This document shows, piece by piece, positions 1 through 9,358 of a DNA stretch of 64,000 nucleotides. The notes below the pieces were generated by a model that had not been told where the DNA came from, did not search any database, and worked only from the letters and a program-made list of their open reading frames with translations. The translations under genes were made by a program, and so were the position numbers. The stretch is from Streptomyces sp. SAT1 (GTDB lineage: Bacteria > Actinomycetota > Actinomycetes > Streptomycetales > Streptomycetaceae): positions 1,433,501-1,497,500 of the forward strand of contig NZ_CP015849.1 in assembly GCF_001654495.1 (NCBI RefSeq), in the 5' to 3' direction. Position 1 is the stretch's first letter; every line of letters starts with the position of its first letter.

Positions 1-211
1 CGAACCGCGCGAGCGCGCGGACCCGGATCACCGCCGCGAGTGCGACCGCGTCGCGCCCGAAGTACCGTTCGGCGCCCCGCAGATCGGCCAGCGCGCCGTC
101 CGGCGGCAGCGCCTCGACCACGGGGGTGAACTCCTCCAGCAGCCCGAGCAGTCCGGGCAGGGCCGCCTCGTACATCGGCGGCAGCTGGAAACGTACGCAG
201 AGGATGGTCAT
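1..211 (-). CDS. Y-family DNA polymerase-like protein (ImuB-like), N-terminal part
   Basis: The 70 N-terminal residues of a protein that continues beyond the window edge are visible. The start ATG at 211 overlaps the dnaE2 stop by four bases (ATGA), so the two genes are translationally coupled. The fragment ends in LADLRGAERYFGRD, which matches the palm segment of Y-family polymerases (ImuB/DinB). In true polymerases the N-terminus carries a catalytic DxD followed by two aromatic residues; here the equivalent stretch reads ILCVRFQLPPMYEAAL with no acidic residue. That suggests a non-catalytic ImuB-type adaptor, which in other actinobacteria brings DnaE2 to the sliding clamp during damage-induced mutagenesis. 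The assignment rests on context and a short fragment. Confidence 0.7.
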   Translation of the reverse strand, partial: MTILCVRFQLPPMYEAALPGLLGLLEEFTPVVEALPPDGALADLRGAERYFGRDAVALAAVIRVRALARF

Positions 212-3200
212 CCCGCGCTCCCTGGACTCTGGTGCCACAACTTCCTTCCGTTGGCGGGCCCTTCTCCCGCCGGGCGCAGATCCGCCCATGGATGCATCTC
301 GTAGCCGGTGGACATGCGGATGCGGCGCCCGCGCGCGGCCTCCATCGGGTCCTGGGCGGCGGAACCGGCGGGCGCGGGCCGCCCGTCCGAGCCGGCGAGC
401 CGGGCCCGCCGCCCGCCGCCGCGGCCCTCACGGTCCCCGCGGTCACCGCCGTCGCCTCCCCCGGATCCGTCGTCCGGGCCGTCCCCGTCCGCGGCCGCCT
501 CCGGAGGCCCGCCGGGGCGGGCCAGGCGGGCCGCCACCTCCTCCAGGCCGCCCTCGGCGCGCAGTTCGGCCAGTTCGGCGAGGTTCCAGGCGGCGGCGCC
601 CACCACGCTGAGGCTGCGCGGGCCGCGCCGCTGCACCACTCCCCGCACCAGCAGCAGCCAGGAGTGGAAGACGGTGTGCGCGCAGGCGTCGTGGGAGTCG
701 TCGAAGAAGGCGAGGTCGACCAGGCCGGTGCCGTCGTCGAGGGTGGTGAAGATGACCCGCCTGCCGGACCGGACCGGCGGGGTCTGGGTGGCCGCCTTGG
801 CGCCCGCGACCAGCACCGTCTCCCCGTGCCGCGCCGTACGCAGCCGGCGCGCGGAGACCACGCCCAGTTCGTCGAGGAACGCCCGGTGGTCGTCCATCAG
901 ATTGCGGGAGGCGTCCATGGACAGCACGCCCAGTTCGGCGCTGAGCCTCTCGGCGTCGGACAGGTCGGGCAGCCCGGCGGTGGCCGTGTCCTTCCCTCCG
1001 GCCAGGGGGAGCTGACCGCCGCCCGCGCCCCGGGCGCCCCGGTGCAGCTCGGTCAGGTGCAGTTGCAGGTCGCGGCGGTTGGCACCGAACGCGTCCAGCG
1101 CGCCCACCTGGGCGAGCCGTCCGGCGACCGGGCGGCTCGGGCGGGCCCGTTCCCAGAAGTCGAGCAGCGAGGCGTACGGCTGTCCGTCCGCGATCCGCGC
1201 CGCCTCGGCCTCGCTGATGCCGAGCACGTCGGAGAGGGCCAGCCGCAGCCCCCACGTACCGGCACCTTCAGGGCCTTCGGCCTTTTCAGGTGCTTTACCG
1301 GCTTTGCCCCTCTTTGCGTCAGACACCAGTTCGATACGGTGGGCGACTCCCGACCGGTTCACGTCCAGCGGCAGGATCGGCACCCCGCGCCGCCGCGCGT
1401 CCGCCAGCAGCAGCCGCTTCGGGTACATGCCGGGGTCGTGGGTGAGCAGCCCGGCGTAGAAGGCGGCCGGATGGTGGGCCTTCAGCCACGCCGACTGGTA
1501 GGTGGGCACGGCGAAGGCCACCGCGTGCGCCTTGCAGAAGCCGTACGAACCGAACGCCTCGACGATCTCCCAGGTGCGCTGAATCGTTTCTGCGCTGTAT
1601 CCCCGCGTCGCCGCGTGCTGGGCGAACCACACCCTGATCCGCCCCTGCGACTCCGGGTCGGACAGCCCGCGCCGCACCCGGTCCGCCTCGTCGCGCCCGC
1701 AGCCGGTCATGAGGTGCACGATGTGGATGATCTGCTCGTGGAAGACGACGACGCCGTACGTCTCCGCCAGCGGTCCGGCCAGGTCCGGGTGCGGATAGCG
1801 CACCGGCGCCCGGCCGTGCCGGGCCTCGATGAACGGCCGCACCATGTCGGCGGCGACCGGGCCGGGCCGGAAGAGGGAGATGTCGACCACGAGGTCGTGG
1901 AAGTCGGCGGGCTGGAGCCGGCCGACCAGGTCGCGCTGGCCCGGGGACTCGATCTGGAAGCAGCCGAGGGTCTCGGCGGAGCGGATGAGCCGGTACGTCG
2001 CCGGATCGCCCGGCGGCACGGAGTCCAGGTCGACCCGCTCCCCCGTCGTCCGCTCCACCTCGGCGAGAGCGTGCGCCATCGCCGACTGCATCCGCACGCC
2101 CAGCACATCCAGCTTGAGCAGCCCGAGGTCCTCCACGTCCTCCTTGTCGAACTGGGACATGGGCAGCCCCTCGCCGCTGGTGGGCACGACCGGCGTCCGG
2201 GCGAGCAGGGAGGCGTCGGACAGCAGGACCCCGCAGGGGTGCATGGCGACCCCGCGCGGCAGCGCGTCCAGCGCCTCGACCAGCTCCCACAGCCTGCCGT
2301 ACCGCTCCTTCCGCCCCGCCAGCGCCCGCAGTTCGGGCAGTTCCTCCAGGGCCGCGCGGGCGTCGCGGGCGCGGATGTGCGGGAAGGACTTGGCGACCCG
2401 GTCGATCTCGGCGGGGTCCATGGACAGGGCCGCGCCCACGTCGCGGATCGCGTGGCGCACCCGGTACGTCTCCGGCATGGCGACCGTCGCCACCCGCTCC
2501 GCGCCGAACCGGCCGATGATCTTCCGGTAGACCTCAAGACGGCGCGCGGACTCCACGTCGATGTCGATGTCGGGCAGCACGAACCGCCGCCGGGACAGGA
2601 AGCGTTCCATCAGCAGCCCGTGCTCGACCGGGTCGGCGTGGGCGATGCCGAGGAGGTGGTTGACGAGGGAGCCCGCCCCGGAACCGCGCGCGGCGACCCG
2701 GATGCCCATCTCCCGTACGTCGTCCACCACCTGGGCGACGGTGAGGAAGTAGGAGGCGTAGCCGTGGTACGCGATGACGTCCAGTTCCTCGTGCATCCGC
2801 GCCCAGTACGCGCGCCGTCCGGCGTAGCCGCGCCGCACCATGCCCGCCGCCGCCCGGGAGGCCAGCGCGCGCTGGGCGGTGCGGCGCCCGGCGCCGACGA
2901 GGTGCGGCTCGGGGAAGTGGACCGCGCCCATGCCGAGGTCGTCCTCCGGGTCGACCAGGCACTCGGCGGCCGCCGCCCGGGTCTGCTCCAGCAGCCGGTG
3001 GGCGGTGTCGCGCCGGAACCCGGCGGCCTCCACGATCCTCTCGGCCGCCTCCAGCATGGCGCCGGGTCCCTTCAGCCACGCCTCGCCGGAGTCCCGCTCC
3101 CCGGTGGCGCCGAGGGGGACCAGGCGGCGGGCGGCGTCCAGGACGTCGGCGACCGGGCCCTGGCCCGGGTCGGCGTAACGGGCGGCGTTGCTGAGCACGG

Positions 3201-3939
3201 GCCGGACCCGCTGCTCGGCGGCGAAGCCGACGGTCCGGGCGGCCAGCCGCAGGGAGCCGGGGCCGGTGCCCGTGCGGCCGTGCCAGACGGCCTCCAGGCG
3301 CAGGGCGTCGCCGTAGACCTCGCGCCAGGGGACCAGGAGCCGTGCGGCCCGGTCGGGGCGGCCGGCGGCCAGCGCCCGGCCGACGTCGGAACCGGGTCCG
3401 AGCAGCACGGTCAGACCGTCGCCGTGGTTGCCGGACCAGGGCAGCAGGGGGGTGTCCGAGGGCGCGGCGTGGGCGGCGGTGACCAGCCGGCACAGGTCGG
3501 CCCAGCCGCGGGCGCCGTCCCGGGCGAGGAAGGTGACCCGCGGAGTCGACTCGTCGACGAAGGCACCGCCGCGCACCGGTGCCCGGCGCCGCTCCGGCCG
3601 CGGTCCCCCGCCGGGCCACCCCGGACCGCCCTGCCCCGCGGGCCCGCCGCCGCGTACGGACCCGTCGCGGCGTACGGATCCGCCATGCCGTACGACCCCG
3701 TCCCCGCGTACGGACGCGTCGGGCCCGGCCACCGCCAGTTCCGCGCCGAACAGCGGGCGGACGCCCGCCGCCGCACAGGCCTTGGCGAAGCGGACCGTAC
3801 CGGCGAGGGTGTCGCGGTCGGTGAGGGCGAGGGCGTCCATGCCCCGCTCGGCGGCGCGCTCGGCCAGCCGCTCCGGGTGCGAGGCGCCGTAGCGCAGGGA
3901 GAACCCGGAGACGGTGTGCAGATGCGTGAAACCCGGCAT
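208..3939 (-). CDS. dnaE2: Error-prone DNA polymerase III alpha subunit DnaE2
   Basis: C-family DNA polymerase alpha subunit of 1243 aa that does translesion synthesis. An N-terminal PHP domain is seen (THLHTVSGFSLRYGA near the start, then MDALALTDRDTLAG). The catalytic palm carries PDIDID, and an OB-fold-like module lies near the C-terminus (TTLDDGTGLVDLAFFDD). ATG at 3939 is preferred over a start at 3972 because GGGAGG lies just upstream. Residues about 75-125 form a Gly/Arg low-complexity insert inside the PHP domain, with VRxGG-like repeats. Coupled through ATGA to the Y-family gene downstream. A GAAC-N4-GTTC LexA box at 3981-3992 suggests SOS induction. Replicative DnaE1 is less likely given the length, the neighbour and the SOS box. 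Confidence 0.93.
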   Translation of the reverse strand: MPGFTHLHTVSGFSLRYGASHPERLAERAAERGMDALALTDRDTLAGTVRFAKACAAAGVRPLFGAELAVAGPDASVRGDGVVRHGGSVRRDGSVRGGGPAGQGGPGWPGGGPRPERRRAPVRGGAFVDESTPRVTFLARDGARGWADLCRLVTAAHAAPSDTPLLPWSGNHGDGLTVLLGPGSDVGRALAAGRPDRAARLLVPWREVYGDALRLEAVWHGRTGTGPGSLRLAARTVGFAAEQRVRPVLSNAARYADPGQGPVADVLDAARRLVPLGATGERDSGEAWLKGPGAMLEAAERIVEAAGFRRDTAHRLLEQTRAAAAECLVDPEDDLGMGAVHFPEPHLVGAGRRTAQRALASRAAAGMVRRGYAGRRAYWARMHEELDVIAYHGYASYFLTVAQVVDDVREMGIRVAARGSGAGSLVNHLLGIAHADPVEHGLLMERFLSRRRFVLPDIDIDVESARRLEVYRKIIGRFGAERVATVAMPETYRVRHAIRDVGAALSMDPAEIDRVAKSFPHIRARDARAALEELPELRALAGRKERYGRLWELVEALDALPRGVAMHPCGVLLSDASLLARTPVVPTSGEGLPMSQFDKEDVEDLGLLKLDVLGVRMQSAMAHALAEVERTTGERVDLDSVPPGDPATYRLIRSAETLGCFQIESPGQRDLVGRLQPADFHDLVVDISLFRPGPVAADMVRPFIEARHGRAPVRYPHPDLAGPLAETYGVVVFHEQIIHIVHLMTGCGRDEADRVRRGLSDPESQGRIRVWFAQHAATRGYSAETIQRTWEIVEAFGSYGFCKAHAVAFAVPTYQSAWLKAHHPAAFYAGLLTHDPGMYPKRLLLADARRRGVPILPLDVNRSGVAHRIELVSDAKRGKAGKAPEKAEGPEGAGTWGLRLALSDVLGISEAEAARIADGQPYASLLDFWERARPSRPVAGRLAQVGALDAFGANRRDLQLHLTELHRGARGAGGGQLPLAGGKDTATAGLPDLSDAERLSAELGVLSMDASRNLMDDHRAFLDELGVVSARRLRTARHGETVLVAGAKAATQTPPVRSGRRVIFTTLDDGTGLVDLAFFDDSHDACAHTVFHSWLLLVRGVVQRRGPRSLSVVGAAAWNLAELAELRAEGGLEEVAARLARPGGPPEAAADGDGPDDGSGGGDGGDRGDREGRGGGRRARLAGSDGRPAPAGSAAQDPMEAARGRRIRMSTGYEMHPWADLRPAGEGPANGRKLWHQSPGSAG

Positions 3940-3979
3940 CCGCACCTCCCGCGGTCGTGGGCCCGTACACACAGGCTTT

Positions 3980-3993
3980 CGAACATCAGTTCA
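3980..3993. promoter_or_regulatory. LexA SOS box, perfect
   Basis: GAACATCAGTTC at 3981-3992, flanked by C and A, fits the Gram-positive/actinobacterial LexA consensus CGAAC-N4-GTTYG in both half sites. It lies about 41 bp upstream of the dnaE2 start. A second, degenerate copy (GAACATCTGTGC) lies at 4024-4035. Confidence 0.85.
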
Positions 3994-4023
3994 CTACTCG
4001 CCCTCCACCATAAACCAATTCCC

Positions 4024-4035
4024 GAACATCTGTGC
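4024..4035. promoter_or_regulatory. Degenerate second LexA-like half site
   Basis: GAAC-ATCT-GTGC repeats the left half and most of the spacer of the perfect box 43 bp away, but its right half is GTGC instead of GTTC. It could be a weak cooperative site, or chance. It sits between dnaE2 and the divergent membrane-protein gene. Confidence 0.3.
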
Positions 4036-4094
4036 GACGCCCGTTCGGGCGCCTCCCACCTGCGCGAACACCCGCCGGACCGCAGCGTGAGACC

Positions 4095-5447
4095 ATGACC
4101 CACCCGCACGCCCGCCGGCCCCGCCACTCCTTCGTCCAGGAGGTCAAGGACGCCGTCACCCCGCGGGCCACGCTGCTCGTGGTCGGGGTGCTGGCGCTCC
4201 AGCTGCTGTTCATCGCCTCCTACGTGGGCGCGCTGCACCACCCGAAGCCCAAGGACGTGCCCTTCGCCGTCGCGGCGCCCGGGGCGGCGGCCGGGCAGAC
4301 GGTCGCCAGGCTGCGGCAGCTGCCCGGCTCGCCCCTGGACCCGCGCGCGGTGGCCGACGAGGCGGCGGCCCGCCGGCAGATCCTGGACCGGGACGTCGAC
4401 GGCGCCCTGGTCGTCTCCCCGGGCGGCACCACCGACACCCTGCTGGTCGCCACCGGCGGCGGCACCATCCTCGCCACCAGCCTGGAGCGGATCGTCGGGC
4501 CCGTGGAGCAGGCCCAGCACCGGACGGTGCGGACGGTGGACGTGGCACCGGCCTCCACCGGCGACTTCAACGGCCTGTCCTCCTTCTACCTGGTCGTGGG
4601 CTGGTGCGTCGGCGGCTATCTGTGCGCCTCGATCCTCGCGATCAGCACCGGGGCGCGCCCCGCCAACCTGCGGCGCGCGGCGATCCGGCTGGGCGCCATG
4701 GCCTTCGTCGCGGCCGTCGGCGGGCTCGGCGGCGCGGTCATCGTGGGGCCGGTCCTGGGCGCGCTGCCGGGCGGTGTCGCGGCCCTGTGGGGCCTGGGGG
4801 CACTGATCACCTTCGCCGTGGGCGCCGCCACCCTCGCCCTCCAGGGGGTCTTCGGCGTCATCGGCATCGGCCTGGCCATCCTGCTGGTGGTGATCGCGGG
4901 CAACCCGAGCGCGGGCGGCGCCTTCCCGCTGCCGCTGCTGCCCCCGTTCTGGAAGACGATCGGGCCCGCGCTGCCGCCGGGCGCGGGGACCTGGGCGGCC
5001 CGCTCGATCGCGTACTTCCGGAGCAACGCCCTGACCGGCGCGCTGCTGGTGCTGGGGGCGTGGGCGGCGGCGGGGGTGGTGGTCACCCTGCTGGCCTCGG
5101 GGCAGCGGCGCGGACGCGGCGGCGGCGCCGTCGGAGCGGCGTGGAAGGACTCCCCGGACCCGGTGGCCGGGACGGCCGCGACGGCCGCCGCAGGAGCGGC
5201 CACCGCCGGGGCGGCCGGGCACGGCGGCTCCCCGCAGGCGGGCGGCGCCGCGCCCGCCGGCTCCTCCGCACCCGCGCCGCCCGTGAACGACACCTTCACC
5301 GACCCGGGCCCCGCCGCCTCCGGGCCGGATCCCGGCACCGGCCCCCGTACGGACGCCGCCGCCCAGGGCCCTGCCCCGGGCCCTGCCCCCGAAGCGGCCC
5401 CGGACACCGGCACGGACCCGGGCGCGGACCCGGGCGCGGACGCCTAG
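4095..5447 (+). CDS. Multi-pass membrane protein (YhgE/Pip or DUF3533-like)
   Basis: Predicted 450 aa. One membrane helix lies near residues 25-48 ([20 protein letters not shown]), followed by an extracytoplasmic part of about 120 residues. Five to six more helices follow between about 165 and 350. The C-terminal tail of about 90 residues is rich in Ala, Gly and Pro. A single N-terminal helix, an outside domain and a C-terminal helix bundle is the layout of YhgE/Pip and ABC-2-type export permeases, but I see no diagnostic motif and no ATPase nearby. The start ATG at 4095 has only a weak GTGAGA upstream. It is divergent from dnaE2. Function unknown. Confidence 0.7.
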   Translation: MTHPHARRPRHSFVQEVKDAVTPRATLLVVGVLALQLLFIASYVGALHHPKPKDVPFAVAAPGAAAGQTVARLRQLPGSPLDPRAVADEAAARRQILDRDVDGALVVSPGGTTDTLLVATGGGTILATSLERIVGPVEQAQHRTVRTVDVAPASTGDFNGLSSFYLVVGWCVGGYLCASILAISTGARPANLRRAAIRLGAMAFVAAVGGLGGAVIVGPVLGALPGGVAALWGLGALITFAVGAATLALQGVFGVIGIGLAILLVVIAGNPSAGGAFPLPLLPPFWKTIGPALPPGAGTWAARSIAYFRSNALTGALLVLGAWAAAGVVVTLLASGQRRGRGGGAVGAAWKDSPDPVAGTAATAAAGAATAGAAGHGGSPQAGGAAPAGSSAPAPPVNDTFTDPGPAASGPDPGTGPRTDAAAQGPAPGPAPEAAPDTGTDPGADPGADA

Positions 5448-5482
5448 GAGCCCCGTCCTCTCGCGCGCGAGGACGGGGCTCC
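5447..5482. terminator. Bidirectional hairpin terminator
   Basis: A 14-bp inverted repeat (GGAGCCCCGTCCTC and its complement) with an 8-nt loop starts at the last base of the membrane-protein stop codon. It serves the convergent membrane-protein and protease genes. Confidence 0.75.
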
Positions 5483-5516
5483 GCCGGATCCCGTGGGGGG
5501 ATGGGGCGAGGTGGGG

Positions 5517-6599
5517 TCAGCCGATCTCGGCGCCGGTCGCCGACAGTGCCTCGGTGACCGGCTGGAAGAAGGTCTCGCCGCCGGAGGAGCAGTCACCGCT
5601 GCCGCCGGAGGTCAGACCGAGCGCGGTGTCGCCGTCGAACAGCGAACCGCCGCTGTCCCCGGGCTCGGCGCACACATCGGTCTGGATGAGGCCGCTGACG
5701 GTGCCCTCGGAGTAGTTCACCGTGGCGTCCAGACCGGTGACCGTGCCGGTGTGGACGTGGGTCGTCGAGCCGCTGCGGGTCACCTGCTCGCCGACGGTCG
5801 CCTCGCCCGCCTTGGTGATCGGCTGCGTGGACCCGTCGTAGAGGTCGACCGCGCTGGGATGGTCGACGGAGGCCGTGTACTTCACCAGGCCGAAGTCGTC
5901 CCCGGGGAAGCTGGAGCGCTCGTTGCTGCCGATCACGGTGCCGTCGGCGTCCGACCAGGTGGAGATGGCCTCGGTGCAGTGGCCCGCGGTGAGGAAGTAC
6001 GGCTGCCCGTCCTTGACCACGTTGAACCCGAGCGAACAGCGCCCGCCCGATCCGGTGATGGCGTCACCGCCCGCGACGAAGGGCTTGAACTCCCCCTTCG
6101 ACCGCTTGAGTTCGGCCTTGTCGCCCAGGCCCGCGACGACCTTGGACAGCTTCGCCCAGGCGGCCGGGGAGACCGTTCTGTCGGCGGTGACCGCGACCTT
6201 GCCGCTGACGGGGTCGGTCGACCACGAGGTGCCCGGTATGGTCGCCCGCTTCGCCAGCGTCGTACGGGCGCCGTCCAGTTCGGCGAGGGTGTGCGCGACG
6301 ACTCTGGCCCTGGCCCCCGCCCGCTCGACGGTCCGCGCCGCGGCCTTGTCGAGCACGTTGACCACGAGGTGACCGGAGCGGGCGTCGTAGTACACGCCCG
6401 CCGTGCGGTCGGTCCCGAGGTCCTTGACCAGGGTCGAGGCGAGTTTTCCGGCCGTGGGGGCCGACAGCGCGCGGGCCGTGGGGGCGGCGTCCGGCTCACT
6501 GGCGTTCGCACTCTGGAAAGTGACTCCGGCGACGACGAGTGCGGCGATGCCCGCGGTCGCCATGGTCGCCCGGCGCGCGGGTATGCGTCGATGCTTCAA
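5517..6599 (-). CDS. Secreted S1E (streptogrisin/alpha-lytic type) serine protease precursor
   Basis: Chymotrypsin-fold extracellular protease of 360 aa. TTG at 6599 is the likely start, with GGAGG 7 nt upstream. A signal peptide (RR-containing basic end, hydrophobic core, cleavage near A33) is followed by an alpha-lytic-type propeptide to about residue 168. The mature enzyme begins [18 protein letters not shown]. Catalytic residues are visible: His in LTAGHCT, Asp in DDFGLVKY, Ser in EPGDSGGS. Cysteines pair around His and in the conserved GDCSSGG segment. The next gene upstream is a second protease of the same family, so these look like paralogues. S1-pocket specificity cannot be read with confidence. 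Confidence 0.92.
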   Translation of the reverse strand: MKHRRIPARRATMATAGIAALVVAGVTFQSANASEPDAAPTARALSAPTAGKLASTLVKDLGTDRTAGVYYDARSGHLVVNVLDKAAARTVERAGARARVVAHTLAELDGARTTLAKRATIPGTSWSTDPVSGKVAVTADRTVSPAAWAKLSKVVAGLGDKAELKRSKGEFKPFVAGGDAITGSGGRCSLGFNVVKDGQPYFLTAGHCTEAISTWSDADGTVIGSNERSSFPGDDFGLVKYTASVDHPSAVDLYDGSTQPITKAGEATVGEQVTRSGSTTHVHTGTVTGLDATVNYSEGTVSGLIQTDVCAEPGDSGGSLFDGDTALGLTSGGSGDCSSGGETFFQPVTEALSATGAEIG

Positions 6600-7046
6600 C
6601 TGACGTCCTCCTGTGGGGGGATCGGCCCGCGAGGTTGTGGGGACCTCAGCGGGCCGGAAGGCGGTTGAACGGCGCCTACTATTCCGAGGCCCGCAGGGAG
6701 CACACAAGGTCGAGTTCTGGACGCGCGTACGCCAACCGGCGTACGCCCCTTGCGGCTTGAGCGCCCGAGGTCGGGACGCCCCCGTTCACTCTGCAAACAC
6801 TACGAGCGAGTAACCTGTCGGCGCTCTGTGAGGTCTACTCCTGTCCGGATCTCGCCCTTGCCGCGCCGGAACCGGAACCCGTGCGGCCGGGACCGTTCGA
6901 CCCGCCCCACGGGCTTACGGCCCCGGACGGCCGGCGCGGCCCGGACGGACGACGGCCCCCGCACGCGAACTCGCGTGCGGGGGCCGCCTGTTCCGGCCGG
7001 TGGGGGACGGCCGGGATCGCCCGGAAGGGACGGAGGAGGGACGGGG
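6600..7046. other. Intergenic region between the two protease genes
   Basis: No gene is seen in these 447 bases. The left part must hold the promoter of the downstream protease. TTGTGT at the minus-strand complement of about 6706-6711, followed by AATAGT, is only a weak candidate. The right part holds the terminator at 6954-6985. Confidence 0.5.
6954..6985 (-). terminator. Hairpin terminator of the streptogrisin B-like gene
   Basis: Fifteen-base arms GGCCCCCGCACGCGA and TCGCGTGCGGGGGCC pair perfectly with a 2-nt centre, 60 bp downstream of the stop codon at 7047. Confidence 0.75.
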
Positions 7047-7949
7047 TCAGTACACGTGGACCCCGTAGGCGCTCAGCGCCTCGGTGACCGGCTGGAAGAA
7101 GGTCGTACCGCCGGAGGAGCAGTCGCCGCTGCCGCCGGAGGTCAGGCCGTAGGCCGTGCTGCCGCCGTACAACGGGCCGCCGGAGTCGCCGGGTTCGGCG
7201 CAGACCGTGGTCTGGATCAGACCGGAGACGATGTCACCGCCGCCGTAGTTGACCTGCGCGTTGAGCGCGGTGACCCGGCCGCTGTGCGTGCCGGTCGTGG
7301 AGCCGCGGCGGTACACGGTGGTCCCCACGGAGGGCGTGGCGGCGCTCGTGATGTCCTGGCTGCCCACGGCGCCCGACTTGGTCACCGAGCTGTTGGTGTA
7401 GCGCACGATGCCGTAGTCGTTGCCGGGGAAGGAGGACCCGGCGGTGGTGCCGAGGGTGGTCGAGTGCGAGGAGTCCGACCACCAGGTGCCCGCGCCGTCG
7501 GTGCAGTGACCGGCGGTCAGGAAGTAGTAGTTCCCGCTGGCGTCCTGGACGTTGAAGCCCAGCGAGCAGCGCCAGCCGCTGGCGTAGATGGCGTCGCCGC
7601 CGGAGATCAGCTTCCTGAACCTGCCCGGGGTGTGCTTGATGGTCAGGGCCCCGGAGTCGGCCCCGGCGCGCTGTTTGATCCTGTTGATGTCGGCCTGGGA
7701 GACCGTGCTGTCGGCGGTGACGACGACCCGGTTGGTCGTACTGTCGACGGCCCAGGCGGTGCCCGGGACATCGGCCTTGAGCACCGAGTCGCTCACGCTG
7801 GTGAGCTGTGCGGCGCTGAAGGTGCTGGTGTCGGACGCGTTCGCGCTGGGGACCGCGAACGCGGCGGCGGCCACGAGTCCGGCGGCGACGGCCACCAGCC
7901 GGGTCTGTCTCGTGACGACGGTGCGGGGGGAAGTGCGCTTGATCCTCAC
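7047..7949 (-). CDS. Streptogrisin B-like secreted serine protease precursor
   Basis: Extracellular S1E protease of 300 aa. GTG at 7949 has GGAGG 8 nt upstream. A signal peptide ends near PSANA, then comes a propeptide of about 75 aa. The mature domain begins [18 protein letters not shown], almost the sequence of S. griseus protease B. Catalytic His (LTAGHCTDG), Asp ([10 protein letters not shown]) and Ser ([11 protein letters not shown]) are intact, and the protein ends [12 protein letters not shown] as in that family. The short propeptide separates it from the longer paralogue downstream. It is likely made during nutrient limitation with other exoproteases, but no regulator site is obvious. 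Terminator at 6954-6985. Confidence 0.95.
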   Translation of the reverse strand: MRIKRTSPRTVVTRQTRLVAVAAGLVAAAAFAVPSANASDTSTFSAAQLTSVSDSVLKADVPGTAWAVDSTTNRVVVTADSTVSQADINRIKQRAGADSGALTIKHTPGRFRKLISGGDAIYASGWRCSLGFNVQDASGNYYFLTAGHCTDGAGTWWSDSSHSTTLGTTAGSSFPGNDYGIVRYTNSSVTKSGAVGSQDITSAATPSVGTTVYRRGSTTGTHSGRVTALNAQVNYGGGDIVSGLIQTTVCAEPGDSGGPLYGGSTAYGLTSGGSGDCSSGGTTFFQPVTEALSAYGVHVY

Positions 7950-8194
7950 TTTTCGTTCCTCCACAAAGGAAGTCGGGGGCCCGCGTGGGGTCGGGGCCCG
8001 TGAGGCGCAGAGCCGGGGGCGGTGGTCCGGGTTCCAGACACGTTGTGCCCCTGACAAGCGCTGTGGGGGAGTATTCGGCCGAACGGCCGGTCGGCGCAAG
8101 AGTGCCTTTCGGCCGTGCGACTGTGTGCGATTCGAGTGGACTGTGTGCGGTCCGGGTGGATTGACGACAGGTCAGCCGCCAGGGTGCCGGGGCC

Positions 8195-8974
8195 TCAGCG
8201 CAGGGCGCGCTCCCCCGCGGGTATCGCGAGGTCCAGCGTGTTGCCCGGCGGCGGGAACGGGCAGATGAAGTGGTCGGCGAACGCGCACGGCGGCAGCTCG
8301 GCGCGGTTGAGGTCGACCGTGGTGCGTCCTTCGGCGTCCGGGGCCTGCGGATACAGGAAACGGAAGCGGAAGCTGCTGTCCCCGCTGGTGGCGTCGGCGA
8401 ACACCGCCCACAGCCCGCCGTCCGGCCGCCGGGCGGCCTGGAGCGTCAGCTCCCGCCCCTCCAGGGTGAACGCCAGCTCCCCGGCGAGGGCGAGGCCGCG
8501 CTCACGCCCGTCCGCGTTCGGCACGCGTACGGTACGGCTCTCCTCGTACGGGGTGAAACGCCCCGGCACCGACCAGCGCGGGTCGTGGGCGGTGGCCTCG
8601 ATGCCGCGGAACGCCCGCCGGGCCGCGGAGTCCGGGTCGTAGTCCCGTACCCCCCAGGCGCCTTCGCGGACGAGCACGACCAGCCGGCGCTCCCCCCGCG
8701 CCACCCGCGCGTCCGCCGGCGCCGCGGTGTCGGCGCCGAGCCGCACCCGCCCGGCGAAGGGCCGGCCGTCGACGGTCAGTCCGTCCGCCTCGACGGCGTC
8801 GAGCACCACCGCGTCGCCGTCGGCCGCCCAGCTCCCGGGGACGCCCGGGAGCAGACCGCCCGGGTGGTCCTCCAGCCAGTGCGTGCCGGTCAGCGCGAGC
8901 GGCCCGTAGGGCGCCGACACCGATGCGGTGCGGTCCTCGTGCCACTGCTTCCAGCGGTCGGATGCGTCCGTCAT
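8195..8974 (-). CDS. DUF1684 domain protein
   Basis: Protein of 259 aa. ATG at 8974 follows GGAAGGG. It begins WKQWHEDRTASVSAPYGPLALTGTHWL and has the DUF1684 C-terminal signature LNRAELPPCAFADHFICPFPPPGNTL. The family is widespread in actinobacteria and Bacteroidetes and has no established reaction. There is no signal peptide or membrane helix, so it is probably cytoplasmic. It is a stand-alone gene; a 7-bp inverted repeat (GGTGTTC/GAACACC) lies 115 bp upstream. Confidence 0.85.
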   Translation of the reverse strand: MTDASDRWKQWHEDRTASVSAPYGPLALTGTHWLEDHPGGLLPGVPGSWAADGDAVVLDAVEADGLTVDGRPFAGRVRLGADTAAPADARVARGERRLVVLVREGAWGVRDYDPDSAARRAFRGIEATAHDPRWSVPGRFTPYEESRTVRVPNADGRERGLALAGELAFTLEGRELTLQAARRPDGGLWAVFADATSGDSSFRFRFLYPQAPDAEGRTTVDLNRAELPPCAFADHFICPFPPPGNTLDLAIPAGERALR

Positions 8975-9358
8975 GTGATCAACCCTTCCATGTGCGGCCG
9001 TGCGGCCAAACCGAGGTGCGGGCGCCGTGCGGCGGCCCGCTCCCGTGTGCGGTACGCGCTCCCGCGCCGGGCGGGACGGGGGCGCGCGAGGTGTTCTGCC
9101 GTACGAACACCAGGAGTTGGCGCGGGGCTTGCGGGTTCCCGGCGCCGCCGGGGCCGATGCCCGTCGCGCGTCCGGTGCCGGACTCGGCACGGGTGCGGAC
9201 CCGGGCGCGGGCGCACCCCGGGCGCCCGCCCGCGCCCCCGGAGCCCTCGGCCCGCGCCCGAATCCCCCGCCCGGACGACGACCGGATGGCCCAGCTCCCC
9301 CGGCCGTGCGCCGCGACCGCCGCGGCCGGGTCGGCGCCGGGTCACGGCACCCGCCGGC
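8975..9358. other. Gene-free region upstream of the DUF1684 gene
   Basis: I find no convincing gene in these 384 bases. The region has an inverted repeat at 9090-9111, then a run of C/G-rich sequence (about 9170-9290) with several weak hairpins that could end the ABC operon transcribed toward it. Confidence 0.4.
9090..9111. promoter_or_regulatory. Inverted repeat, possible operator
   Basis: GGTGTTC (9090-9096) and GAACACC (9105-9111) form a perfect 7-bp dyad with an 8-nt spacer upstream of the DUF1684 gene. This fits a dimeric repressor site; no regulator is adjacent. Confidence 0.35.

Noticed and set aside
232..4098. Very long plus-strand frame of 1288 codons opposite dnaE2
   Set aside because: It mirrors the codon bias of the true minus-strand gene. 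Its translation has no domain and is Arg/Gly/Val-rich low complexity.
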